DNA of 64,000 nucleotides. It comes from Perkinsela sp. pyNocScin1. Taxonomy: Eukaryota > Euglenozoa > Kinetoplastea > Prokinetoplastida > Perkinselidae. Positions 8,767 to 18,000 of the stretch are shown here, piece after piece. Below the pieces are notes generated by a model. It did no database searches, was not told the origin of the DNA, and saw nothing but the letters and a program-made list of their open reading frames with translations. The position numbers and the translations under genes are program-made. The number at the start of each line of letters is the position of its first letter. Position 1 is the stretch's first letter. The DNA lies in NCBI GenBank assembly GCA_964019655.1, contig CAXHTR010000009.1:1-64000 (forward strand), in the 5' to 3' direction.

Positions 8767-9651
8767 CTACGCGATAGGTGCCCCTGCGATGGGAGTGGCT
8801 GCCTCAGAAAGTTTGTCTGTCGTTCGGAGAACGTTGAAAACGATAGACTTGAAGTCCTTTTGCATGCCGAGGAGAAATGCGTGGAAAACCTGTGACTCGT
8901 GCTGCTGCTTCCGCAGTGTAGCGTCTGGCACGTACGGGACGCCCTGAAAGTGCGCGGCGAGGGCAACCTCAGCGGGCAGTAGGTCCCGAAGCGGCCGGAT
9001 AACGGGGACACATGATGTGTTCGACGTACGAAATATGCTGTCACTCCAGTTGTTCCCGAAGTGCGCATCGCTCTCTTCAAAGTTGAAAAGGCTCTGCAGC
9101 GAGATGGACGCCCATCGCGCAGCGTCACCACCGATGAGAATGTGGGAGCAGTCTGCATGCAGTGCCTCGGCTGTCAGCAGTTCATCGATCAGTGCAAGAT
9201 TGTCTTTGGGACTTCCATTATCGGGTCCAACCGGCTCTCCATGGTCCGAGCGATTCGCTGCCGACCGAACGGACAGTTTTACATTCTGTTGATCGCAGAA
9301 TCTCGAAATGGTCTCGAGCCGCGAATGATCGGGATTACCGGCCTCCTGCTGAAGATTATTGATATGAATCGCAAGTATTTCGCATCTGCACCCCTTCAAG
9401 ACTTCCAGCTGATAGTCACGCTGCATGCAGAGCCAGTGCAGGAGAAGCATCGAGCTGCGCCCTCCACTGAGACCGATGGCGAGTTGCGATGGGAGCGCGC
9501 TCTTGTGAAACCCACTCTTTGCCAAGCTCGAGCGGAAGGTGTTGAAGCTGACGTCCAGAAAGCATTTTCTACAGATCGGGTGCTTTGCTCCGTTCCGCCC
9601 GATGACAGCACACGCCTCGCTCCGACACTTTGTGCATAGCCCCGCAGGCAT
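8767..9651 (-). CDS. CTU2: Cytoplasmic tRNA 2-thiolation protein 2 (CTU2/NCS2)
   Basis: 294 residues from the ATG at 9651. CTU2 pairs with CTU1 to thiolate wobble uridine (mcm5s2U34) in tRNA-Lys, -Glu and -Gln using sulphur relayed from URM1. The N-terminus has the zinc-binding CTKCRSEAC ... ICRKCF cysteines. A pyrophosphatase-like loop follows in degenerate form, LSGGRSSMLLLHW, which is the CTU2 hallmark (the catalytic subunit CTU1 keeps SGGxDS). The block PVIRPLRDLLPAEVALAAHF matches the conserved lower half. The usual C-terminal CxxC pairs are not evident, and the protein is shorter than human or yeast homologues. It sits directly upstream of PUS7. Confidence 0.87.
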   Translation of the reverse strand: MPAGLCTKCRSEACAVIGRNGAKHPICRKCFLDVSFNTFRSSLAKSGFHKSALPSQLAIGLSGGRSSMLLLHWLCMQRDYQLEVLKGCRCEILAIHINNLQQEAGNPDHSRLETISRFCDQQNVKLSVRSAANRSDHGEPVGPDNGSPKDNLALIDELLTAEALHADCSHILIGGDAARWASISLQSLFNFEESDAHFGNNWSDSIFRTSNTSCVPVIRPLRDLLPAEVALAAHFQGVPYVPDATLRKQQHESQVFHAFLLGMQKDFKSIVFNVLRTTDKLSEAATPIAGAPIA

Positions 9652-9723
9652 TGGAGACGTAAAGCAATACAAGAGCGACGGTTGCCAGATAGAGAAAATA
9701 GGAAAAAGAGGTGACTGCCAGTA

Positions 9724-9990
9724 TCAGCCTCCCTTCATCATGCGCGAGGCCCCAGGCCGCTGATTTCGCCGCCACGTCCGGCGCTTTGACCGACGGCGAT
9801 GCTGGTAACGCCCAATTCGCTTCGGGTCACCCTTGCCAATATGATGCGCGTGCCAGCCATTCATGTAGCCCCCGATCCAGTGCGAATGACGCACCTGTGT
9901 GTACGGAGCTGTGAAGGGGCTGTGCGTCTTTACGGGTAGGCTGAGCGCGTTGATGGATCGGCGGATGAGAGTCCCGAAAATTGTGTTCAT
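9724..9990 (-). CDS. Small basic protein, possibly mitochondrial
   Basis: 88 residues from the ATG at 9990, preceded by a pyrimidine-rich leader (cctttcggtttctttcc). The N-terminus (MNTIFGTLIRRSINALSLPVK) is a good amphipathic presequence candidate. The middle is rich in His, Gly and Trp (HWIGGYMNGWHAHHIG) and the C-terminus is very basic (KRIGRYQHRRRSKRRTWRRNQ). Size and charge suit a mitochondrial ribosomal protein, but no family motif is recognised. Confidence 0.5.
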   Translation of the reverse strand: MNTIFGTLIRRSINALSLPVKTHSPFTAPYTQVRHSHWIGGYMNGWHAHHIGKGDPKRIGRYQHRRRSKRRTWRRNQRPGASRMMKGG

Positions 9991-10199
9991 TGCGACATTG
10001 AAAATGGGAAAGAAACCGAAAGGGGCGTATATAGTCTCATTTTGAATGCTTACAGTATAGCTCAGGCTGTCGACCCGACCCACCCGATGATTTTCATACT
10101 TGCAGAAAATGACCTGCCCACACCAGCAAACAACATCTTGTGATGCCCATTCGACTGATGTCCATTACCAAGCTTTCAAGACGGTTGCCTGTCTACCTT

Positions 10200-10736
10200 C
10201 TATTTTTCACCGAAGAGCTCAATGCACTCACGCTCTGCATCTGCAACGTCTTTCTCCGTGACAAGCATGCTGCGCGCACGTGAAAGAACGAGGCGAATTC
10301 GATCAGCGACGGCCGCATGCAGATCGCTACCTTTGAGATCACTATCCCATATGCCATTCGTTTCAGCCTGCGTCAGTGGTGGCGCATCGCTTGCAAAGGC
10401 ATGGCTGAGCAGGGTAAACGCGTCTTCCTCAAACTGCGCCCTATCAGCGTCGATCTGCGCCTGGCTTTTCACCTTGCTTGCAGCTTTTCGCTTCGCCTCC
10501 TTCGCTGACGCGAAGCGCGTGCTCCGCCTGCCCCGCACGAGGTCGTATTCGCGTCGCTTCTGAAAGTCAGAGAGCGTTGCGTAGGCCTCCTGAACCTTCG
10601 TGAGCATAAGTGGGGCGCTCGCCGACTGGTTCTTGTCCGGGTGGTACAGCAGTGCCTGCTTGCGGTACGCTCGCTTAATATCGTCGCTCGAGGCGCCTGG
10701 GTCTACCTGGAGCGTCACATAGTAATCTGATTCCAT
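10200..10736 (-). CDS. J-domain protein (DnaJ family, type C)
   Basis: 178 residues. The J domain fills residues 4-70: YYVTLQVDPGASSDDIKRAYRK, then the diagnostic HPD in LLYHPDKNQ and helix IV FQKRREYDLVRG. It should stimulate Hsp70 ATPase activity. A lysine-rich helix follows (EAKRKAASKVKSQAQIDADRAQFEEDAFTLL), then an acidic C-terminal helix; there is no Gly/Phe or zinc region. J domain plus DUF1977-free helical tail recalls DNAJC17/Cwf23-type splicing-linked J proteins, but without an RRM. The client is unknown. The codon upstream of the ATG is TTG, so 10736 is used as the start. Confidence 0.85.
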   Translation of the reverse strand: MESDYYVTLQVDPGASSDDIKRAYRKQALLYHPDKNQSASAPLMLTKVQEAYATLSDFQKRREYDLVRGRRSTRFASAKEAKRKAASKVKSQAQIDADRAQFEEDAFTLLSHAFASDAPPLTQAETNGIWDSDLKGSDLHAAVADRIRLVLSRARSMLVTEKDVADAERECIELFGEK

Positions 10737-10828
10737 CAAAATAAAGAAATAAGTTCACAGTAGAAGACCCTGAAGTACAATAAGAATTTTTCATAAAATC
10801 TATGCGCAACTGGAACGTATCAGGGATT

Positions 10829-12391
10829 TTACACTTTTTCTTTTTTCGCAACGAGAAACGATTGGCGGTCTGCTCCCCCAGGAGCGATATTCTCGAGGCC
10901 AACGAACTCGCCGTATTTGGCCCGGAATATATCGAGGTACTGCGGGGACGCGCGCAGGAAGAGGGCGTGGGTGCCCCACCACATGAGGTCATCGTAGATG
11001 TGGCTACAGTACACGATGGTGACACCCCTGGCCACCGACAGGTGCTGCAAAAAGAGCAGAAACTTCAGCCGCTGCGGCATGTCGAGGTCCGAGGTGGCCT
11101 CATCAAGGAAGACGACTCGCTTGAGAGGGACCAGGCGGAGCAAAAGCTGCACGCGCTTGCGCTGGCCGGAGCTCAGCCGCCGCGCGCGCCAGTCAAGCCG
11201 CACGCTGAACATTTCGAGGACGAAGCCCGCGTAGGCGCACGTCTCCCATTGCGGGTACCGGCAGTCGAGCATCTCTCGCACCGAGAGGTCCCACTCGGGG
11301 TCTGTGTCGGACCACCACTGGCCGCCGTAGGCCACGTCGCGGACGAGCGTCGTGTCATGAAAGCACGGCCGGTCGCCGATCCGCAGGCGGAGCCCGAGCG
11401 CGTTCGACGCCGGGTAGAAGTGCTCGCCTGCGAGGAGCTGCAGCAGGTGCGTTTTGCCAGCGCCGTTCTCCCCGAGTAGGACGACGCGCTCGCCCGCAGC
11501 GATGCGAACGTCGCACACTGACGAGCTGGGCGCTTGATTTCCTCGCTTTGTCTTACTTGCAAAGAGGCGCTTGACATCGTATCCCTCGATGGTAACGTCA
11601 TAGTTGCCACAGCGCTGAGCGGCTTCGTCTTTTGCAGCAGACATAACTGCGCTGAATTCGGCGAGTTTTGCGTCGAAATCGCCCATCGTGGAGGACAGGA
11701 GCTGGTCGGTGAGCCCAAAGAGCTCCTTCGGGTTGATCCGGTTGGCCATGGTGAGCGTCGCTTTCTTGTCCTTCACGTGAAGAATGTGCGTTGGCCACTC
11801 GACGACGTCGTCGAGAATGTGTGTCGCGTACAGGACAGTCGTCGGCAGTGCCGCCGCCGCGCTTTCGCCCGCCATGTCGCGGAGGTGTCGGATGAACGCG
11901 TGGCGCGAGAGCATGTCGACGTCACGCGTGCACTCATCGATGAGGAGGAGCTGCACCGGACGGAGCAGCGTGAGCATTATGTGCAGCTTGCGGAGCTCGC
12001 CCTCGGAGAGCGCGTCGAGCTGTGCATCAAGGTCGATGCCAAACTCCTGCGTGAACGCCTCGAGAGAACGCGTGGACGGCGCCTCTGGGATGACGTCGCG
12101 CACGGTGTGGTTCTTTTTCAAGTAGCAGAGGTACCCGGGGAGGTCCGAGGTGATGAGCTTCACAGAGCACTTTCGGTTGCTGTCCTCGAACGAGTCCTCT
12201 CCGAATACGCGCAGGGACCCGGTCGAGGTCTTGTGCGCGCCGCTGATCATGCGGAGGAGGGTCGACTTGCCCGCCCCGTTCTCACCGATGACGAGCACAC
12301 GGCTGCCCGCCGGCACGGAGAAGGACAGGCCCTCAAGGACGGTGTCGCTCGCTTCGGGGTACGTGTAGGAAACATTTGAGGCAGTAAGCAT
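10829..12391 (-). CDS. Tandem CAF16-like cytosolic ABC ATPase
   Basis: 520 residues with two complete ABC nucleotide-binding domains and no membrane spans. Domain 1: Walker A GENGAGKST (about residue 37), signature LSEGELRKLHIML, Walker B LLLIDECTRDVD. Domain 2: Walker A GENGAGKTH (about residue 305), signature LSSGQRKRVQLLL, Walker B VVFLDEATSDLD. The text around both signatures (leading VxYxYP, bulky LLLR.. after the signature, ATHILDD/CSHIYDD switch His) is that of the CAF16/ABCI family. That family normally has one domain and is linked to CCR4-NOT or transcription. A duplication-fusion is inferred. The start at 12391 (MLTASNVSYTYP) leaves a normal CAF16 N-terminus. Confidence 0.85.
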   Translation of the reverse strand: MLTASNVSYTYPEASDTVLEGLSFSVPAGSRVLVIGENGAGKSTLLRMISGAHKTSTGSLRVFGEDSFEDSNRKCSVKLITSDLPGYLCYLKKNHTVRDVIPEAPSTRSLEAFTQEFGIDLDAQLDALSEGELRKLHIMLTLLRPVQLLLIDECTRDVDMLSRHAFIRHLRDMAGESAAAALPTTVLYATHILDDVVEWPTHILHVKDKKATLTMANRINPKELFGLTDQLLSSTMGDFDAKLAEFSAVMSAAKDEAAQRCGNYDVTIEGYDVKRLFASKTKRGNQAPSSSVCDVRIAAGERVVLLGENGAGKTHLLQLLAGEHFYPASNALGLRLRIGDRPCFHDTTLVRDVAYGGQWWSDTDPEWDLSVREMLDCRYPQWETCAYAGFVLEMFSVRLDWRARRLSSGQRKRVQLLLRLVPLKRVVFLDEATSDLDMPQRLKFLLFLQHLSVARGVTIVYCSHIYDDLMWWGTHALFLRASPQYLDIFRAKYGEFVGLENIAPGGADRQSFLVAKKEKV

Positions 12392-12467
12392 AGAGACTGG
12401 AAATAGGCAACATGTGCGGGAATCGGTAGGGGCTTCAAAAATGACAATGGGACGGACATTCACAATT

Positions 12468-13277
12468 CTACATGCCAAAGACGCTCGGGTACGCGCTCTT
12501 CAAACAGCTCATGATCGCTTCAATTTTCGCATCTGGCTCGCTTGCAGACCTGGCTGCGGTGCTGATCTTGATTATGAAATCTTTGTTACCCGCGTAGATG
12601 TAGCACGCGCCAAGCGCCGCGATGATCTCTCGCTGCGAGACTGTCTTGCCGGCGAGCAAGTTGGGGTACTTGTCGGCGAGAAAGCCGATGAAGCTCTCGC
12701 CTGGGGCGTGCTTGCGCAACATCGTGAACTCCTTGTGGATGCTTCTCCGCTTCGCCTGTGGGAGAACGAGGCTGCAGAGCATATACGTGGCGACGAGCTC
12801 TGGGGCCGCTATCCACCACGGCGTCCCGGACATTTTGTCGGCCATCGGCTGCGCCCACGTGAAGGCCATGAGGTAGTAGAGCAGAATCCAGGTGAGCCAC
12901 GAGGGAAGGACAATGTTCTTTAATTTCATCTCCTGTGCGCCTGGGGTCGAAGTCTTCAGCGGCGGGTCGGGCGAAGCCTCTTTCTTCGTTTCTGCTTCCG
13001 GGCTTGAAGCCTTTAGCGATGCTTCAGCACGTGTACTCTTGGGCGAGCTCTCAAGGCCCGGGCTGTACCCCTGCCTGATGAGCTTTTCGATGTTCTCTTC
13101 CTTCTCGCGCATTGCCGCTTCCTCTTGTTTGCTCGTCATATTCCGAAAGTGCCGCTTGGGCGCGTACAGCGGAGTCACTTGGTTTTTGAGGATCAGTTGC
13201 ATCGAGGCAGCTGGAATAAGCAGCGAGGCCTTCTGGAGAGTGCGTGTGTTGGCACACTGCAGAACGCGGTGAAGCAT
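12468..13277 (-). CDS. Unrecognised membrane protein with probable mitochondrial presequence
   Basis: 269 residues from the ATG at 13277. The first ~25 residues (MLHRVLQCANTRTLQKASLLIP) are arginine-bearing and amphipathic, suiting mitochondrial import. A charged helical stretch (EEAAMREKEENIEKLI) and a Ser/Pro/Glu-rich linker follow, then two hydrophobic segments (SWLTWILLYYLMAFTWA and WIAAPELVATYMLCSLVL) and a soluble helical C-terminal domain. Upstream on the minus strand are two pyrimidine tracts ending in TAG (about 13337 and 13315). No family is recognised. A two-span inner-membrane protein is inferred. Confidence 0.6.
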   Translation of the reverse strand: MLHRVLQCANTRTLQKASLLIPAASMQLILKNQVTPLYAPKRHFRNMTSKQEEAAMREKEENIEKLIRQGYSPGLESSPKSTRAEASLKASSPEAETKKEASPDPPLKTSTPGAQEMKLKNIVLPSWLTWILLYYLMAFTWAQPMADKMSGTPWWIAAPELVATYMLCSLVLPQAKRRSIHKEFTMLRKHAPGESFIGFLADKYPNLLAGKTVSQREIIAALGACYIYAGNKDFIIKISTAARSASEPDAKIEAIMSCLKSAYPSVFGM

Positions 13278-13382
13278 TGTACGGTAAGGTGACGAAATCA
13301 ATACGAAATGAAAACTAAGAAATAACATAAAGAAAACTAAAAAAAACACACGTTGCATGCAAAGGTAATACACAGCCGAGGA

Positions 13383-13691
13383 TCAACGGGTTTGCATACA
13401 CTGGTAGTTTTTCGGTCGTCGATAGAGGAGAATGTGCGGCTCAGGTCGGTGTATCATGTAGTGCTCCCACCCGAGGGACTGCTGTACGCCGAGCTGACGC
13501 CACTCGGGGTCCGACATCAGCCGTTTTGGGACGAGCTTGCCGAGGTCTCTCGGCAGGATGACGTGGCGGTACTCGTAGGTCTCGTCGTAGTATTTTTCGC
13601 TGTACTGGATCTTGGGCATGAGCTTCATGATGAGCTGCTTGGCCTGCTCCTTCTGGCTTGCGTCGAGCTCAAAGTAGTCAACGCGTCCCAT
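13383..13691 (-). CDS. CKS1: Cyclin-dependent kinase regulatory subunit CKS1
   Basis: 102 residues. Residues about 27-87 are the whole Cks fold: [23 protein letters not shown], then [20 protein letters not shown] and [14 protein letters not shown], including the HxPEPH hinge. It binds CDK and a phosphate group to promote multisite phosphorylation in the cell cycle. The N-terminus carries a ~25-residue helical extension ([21 protein letters not shown]) absent from animal Cks proteins but not unusual elsewhere. The start at 13691 is a clean ATG. Confidence 0.97.
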   Translation of the reverse strand: MGRVDYFELDASQKEQAKQLIMKLMPKIQYSEKYYDETYEYRHVILPRDLGKLVPKRLMSDPEWRQLGVQQSLGWEHYMIHRPEPHILLYRRPKNYQCMQTR

Positions 13692-13768
13692 TCAGATTGA
13701 ATTAAATCGCAAAGAGCAGAATAAAGCTGAGGTGAACTGCATCATACGAAAAAGACTTACATCGAAAA

Positions 13769-14956
13769 CTAGACATCGTTTGCCTTGTGCACAGCTTTGA
13801 GCATGGTTTCATGCAGCGGTGGTGCACTCGCATCCGCTTTGCTGTCCTTCAGGACTTGGACGAGGGTTTTCATCCCGGACGTGTGCATGCGGGCGTGATG
13901 AAGGATCTTGCGGTACGACTGAAACACACCGAGGTGGCTTCGCGTCCGCCAAAGCTCGGGCTCAGCGAAATCCATGTCGTCTACTGCGAGACGAGCGTAG
14001 TCAGCCAGGTCCTTGCTGTAGATCGCCTCGTAGCTGTACTCGGAAAGAAGCGCCACGCTGTCAAGGCCGACGCGATCACTGGCGAGCTTCCATTCTCGGA
14101 AGGGCTCTTGCTTTTCCTCATTTTTCTGCAGCGAAACTTCGCTATCAGTATGGCAGCGCACAATGCCATCGTCTGTGCTCTTTCTGCCACTGCGCAGGAG
14201 GTCTTGTGCATCACACTGTGTATCTGGAGTATATGCAAGTCGAAAAGTGCTGTCTTCAGCCGTGAGCTTCTTCGAAAGAGCGCTGATTTTCTCGAGAAGT
14301 GCGTGGGCATCTTCTGAGCGCATCTTGTTCTCATCCTTTTGCGCAGATTCGTCTTTTCGAGGATCTGTGAGCTCGCCTCGAACCCGCATGGACAGCACAC
14401 AGAGCGCTTCCCACCAAAAGTTCCTTGGGAGCTTCGGGCTCTCAGGTGTCTCTCCTTCACTTTGGTCCTGCCCTATCCTGCGCTTCTTTCGAAATGGTTC
14501 ATATGCTTCCAGAGCATTTTCAGCGGAATTCGCCCCGTCAGCGAGATACAAGGAAAGCCTATCGAGAAAAGCGTGAAGCCTCGGGAGATTCCTCGTGCTC
14601 AGCTCATAGGCCTGATGGGTGTCGTTGTGGGCGTTCGCCCAGAGCAGCAGGCTGCGCATTTCATCGTCGACGACGCTTGCTGGCTTCGGCGTGTCCTTCG
14701 CGCCCTGCTTTTCGTGGAAGCGTGTTCCGACTTCGTTCCCTCCAAGGATTGAGGAAAGCTTGAAGATGAGCATCCCGCGGAGTGGCGCGGGCAGCAGGCA
14801 CGTGTGGCCGAGCTCATTGAGAAACCCCAAGAGGTCGTATATCTGTTGCTTACTCTCCGTCGCACTGTGCAGGTCCGATATTTCGCTGAAGACCCACTCG
14901 ACGATCTCCTTGCTCGACATCCCGCGGAGGCTGTTGCCAATATCGGTGAAAGCCAT
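13769..14956 (-). CDS. Unrecognised 395-residue helical protein
   Basis: ATG at 14956. Mostly helical by composition, with a leucine-rich N-terminal part (EIVEWVFSEISDLHSATESKQQIYDLLGFLNELG). A basic patch follows (RKKRRIGQDQ, near residue 165) that could be a nuclear signal. A charged middle region then leads to a C-terminal block DYARLAVDDMDFAEPELWRTRSHLG. No signal peptide or membrane span is present. It sits in the minus cluster between CKS1 and a 1,326-residue orphan. I do not recognise it. Confidence 0.6.
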   Translation of the reverse strand: MAFTDIGNSLRGMSSKEIVEWVFSEISDLHSATESKQQIYDLLGFLNELGHTCLLPAPLRGMLIFKLSSILGGNEVGTRFHEKQGAKDTPKPASVVDDEMRSLLLWANAHNDTHQAYELSTRNLPRLHAFLDRLSLYLADGANSAENALEAYEPFRKKRRIGQDQSEGETPESPKLPRNFWWEALCVLSMRVRGELTDPRKDESAQKDENKMRSEDAHALLEKISALSKKLTAEDSTFRLAYTPDTQCDAQDLLRSGRKSTDDGIVRCHTDSEVSLQKNEEKQEPFREWKLASDRVGLDSVALLSEYSYEAIYSKDLADYARLAVDDMDFAEPELWRTRSHLGVFQSYRKILHHARMHTSGMKTLVQVLKDSKADASAPPLHETMLKAVHKANDV

Positions 14957-15044
14957 GAGAGCTATTCAAATGCAAAAAATGAATTGAAAATTTAAAAATA
15001 TTTCCCATCAATGAACATTTCAAAAAAAGCGGACACAAGTTTCG

Positions 15045-18000
15045 CTAGCGTAGGTACCACGCGCTCTGTTCTTTCGCTTCAGTGTTCTTGAGCCACTTTA
15101 AGAGCGCAATGATCTGCGGCTGGATGAGTGCCATGCCTTCTGCGCGCTCGTTTTGGCTCTGCATGCTGTTCAGCACATCGTAGAGGGTCACCTGCGCGCT
15201 ATTTGCCTTCTCAAAGGTACACATAAACGCCGTGGCGGACGGATCAGCTGTGTCAGTGGAAACTGCTGCCGGGGAACTCAGGTGATACCGAATCTCCCAG
15301 AGAAGCGTCAGATAATTCTGTTGTATGTACAACGGCTCTGGTGCCCGCGGGCTCTCGGCGGGTGCCACAAGCGCTTCTTCGAGTACACTTTCTGGCGCAT
15401 CGATAGAAACAGGCGCGTTGCGCTTCAGCGCGGGGATAACAACCGCTTCGACTTCTCGCACAGTGTCCTGGACGAGGCGATCTGTGAAGTCACATTGTAC
15501 AGAATGGAAGTACGTCAGCACAATGTTCACGAACACACCGATGGACACGCACTCAGCGGAGGTGAACGCTGGGATCATCGAAAAGGTGAGCGCTATCACT
15601 TCTTTGAGGAATGTTTGTAGGAACGAGGCGTGGCGAAGTACGCTGTGCGAATTTTTGCTCACCACTTGTAGGGGCGAGTACCCGGCCGCCGCACAGAGCG
15701 AGAACCCTGTGTGTATCGCCTTTTCGAGAGACTCTGTGACCGCTGCGAAGACCGAGGGAACAGTCGGGAGTGTCAGCCCAGCTGTGTGGTTTGCGAGCTG
15801 GGCCATATGCATCGTTCGCGCATCTGCGAGGTGAGCACCCTTTGCGCGCTGAATGTAATGCTTCATCGTACACAAGAACTTTTTTGTATCCGCTCGCGCA
15901 TCTGCCAGCAGCGAGTGCAAGTCGGACGGGCGTTCAATACCACGTGAAGAGGGCTGCAACTCGCCCTGAAACAGCGCAAGGGCAGCTAAGCTGTCGTAGG
16001 CCTGCGCTCGGAAGCAAACGGCAAACTCCTCAAGATCCTTATCTGTGGCAGCAGCCCCGTTCGCATCTTCCACACGGAAGATCTTTTTGAGGTCATTGCA
16101 GACGTTGATGAGCCGGTTGATGGAGGCGAGGACAGCGTCCTTGTTGCTATTGTACCCGTACAGCTCCTCGTGCGCAGACTCAGTGAAAAGCGACTCGATC
16201 TCCCAGAGCAGCTGGTGAATGCTTGCCATAAAGGACCCATGCGTTGATGGCGCAAGCAAATCATCTGCACCAAGACCTGCGCTCTCCTCGAAGAAAATCA
16301 GTAGAATGACGAGTGCTGGCACGAGTCGCTGGTTTGCGCCCTTCGCGCTCGGCTGGCTCCCGAGAAAGCTCGCGTAGCCGTTCCCAATGCCCGAAAACCA
16401 GTGCATGAGCTTGCCGATGTGGTGGTCAAGCACCACTTGCCGCTCTGCCTCTGCCAGCGACACGCCAGCGGTTTCTCCCATGGCAAAAAGCGCTCGCCGC
16501 GTTGTGTTTCTCGCGAAGGCGATGGCCCCAATGTGGTCCAAGTACGCGTCTGGCTGGAAGGCGCCGCTCTCGGACTGCGGGGCGCACCATCCTGCCTCGC
16601 TCATGCACGGCTGGAAGAGAAAGTGCTCAGCAAAGCTTTTGAGGAACACGAGGCACCCGATCTTGTTCGCCTTGTCCTGTATAATGTTGTGGAAGATGAT
16701 CCCATAGGCCTTGCGGATGAACATCGTGCAAAATGCGTATGTGCTGTAGTCACGAGCGCCTGCCGACGGCTCGCCCTGGGCACGCTCATAGAGGTCGTGG
16801 ATCATGGCGAGGCACGACTTGAAGTAGAGTGTTGCAACTGCGGCTATCTGGCCGATTTGCTCGTGCAGTGACAGCTCGCCCCGCTGGATCGTTTTTGCCG
16901 CCGTATGGCAAAGCGCCGAGAGGAGGAGGAGTCGAGCCGTGTAGATCGAGGCGATGCGTAGCCCAGGCCGCTCGTCGTCGGCGATGAACGTTTGCGGGAG
17001 AACGAAGAGCTGGCTCACGAGCTCGATGAAGCGCGGGTCCTCCTTCTTCATGCTCTGGTCGATCAGCACGTTGATGAGGAGTCCCGGGGAGGTCGTCCAC
17101 ATGTCGTGGAAAAAGCGCCGCGTATTATGCAGAGCGTTTGGCACGAGGCGGATGATTTTGTAGTGCACGAGCTCAAAGTGCACCTGCTTCATGGCAGTCA
17201 TCACCGGCTCGTCCGCTGGGCTCTCTATGGCTTTCTGCGTGCCCGATTTTTCGTAAAACTGTGCGAATGCTTTGACCTGGCTCGAGAACTGCAGCTGGTA
17301 GTGCAGGATAACGTCCGGCGGGATCGTGGCCTCGAGCGCCCGTGTGGGCATGAAGTCGTGCTTCGCGAGGTACACAGTAAACGCAGGCTGAATGCAGTCT
17401 CTTAGGACCCGTGCGTTAGTGCGAAGGCTGGCAGTGCTTAAAATGACTGTGAGGAGCGCCGGTGACTTGTAGATACGGAACCGAAGTTTGTCGAGCAGAC
17501 GGCAGACTGGTGCGTATGCATCCTCGCCCGAGGCGCGCTGAATTTTTTGCACAGCAGTCGCACACACAATCTCAATAAACTTTCCTCGTGCGAAGGTCTT
17601 CTGATAGTCAAAGACTGAGAACGTGTGCGATGCTTCGCTCGCGCCCGAGGCCCCACACGAGTTGAGGAATGGCTTCGCGCTTTCCAAAGATGGAAATTCG
17701 TGTTTTGAAGCTTCCGAGTTCTGCAAGCCCGAAACACGTGCTGCAGCTAGATTCAGGCAGGACTCGAGCATGCCGAGCAGAAGCTGCGCGTTGCCGTCAC
17801 CGGCTGCGCCTTGATTCGCAATTTCGTACAGCGCGGCCAAGAGGTCGATGTAGGGATTATCCGTAAGAACCTGCGGCATTTGCTGGAGACCGCTCGGAGA
17901 GCCTTTGGCCGCAGACTTCGATAGGCCCAGGTACACCAGGCTGTCCTCAACTGCACCGCAGCTCTTAGGACAAAGCGCGCCGGTGTTTGGCCCATCGATC

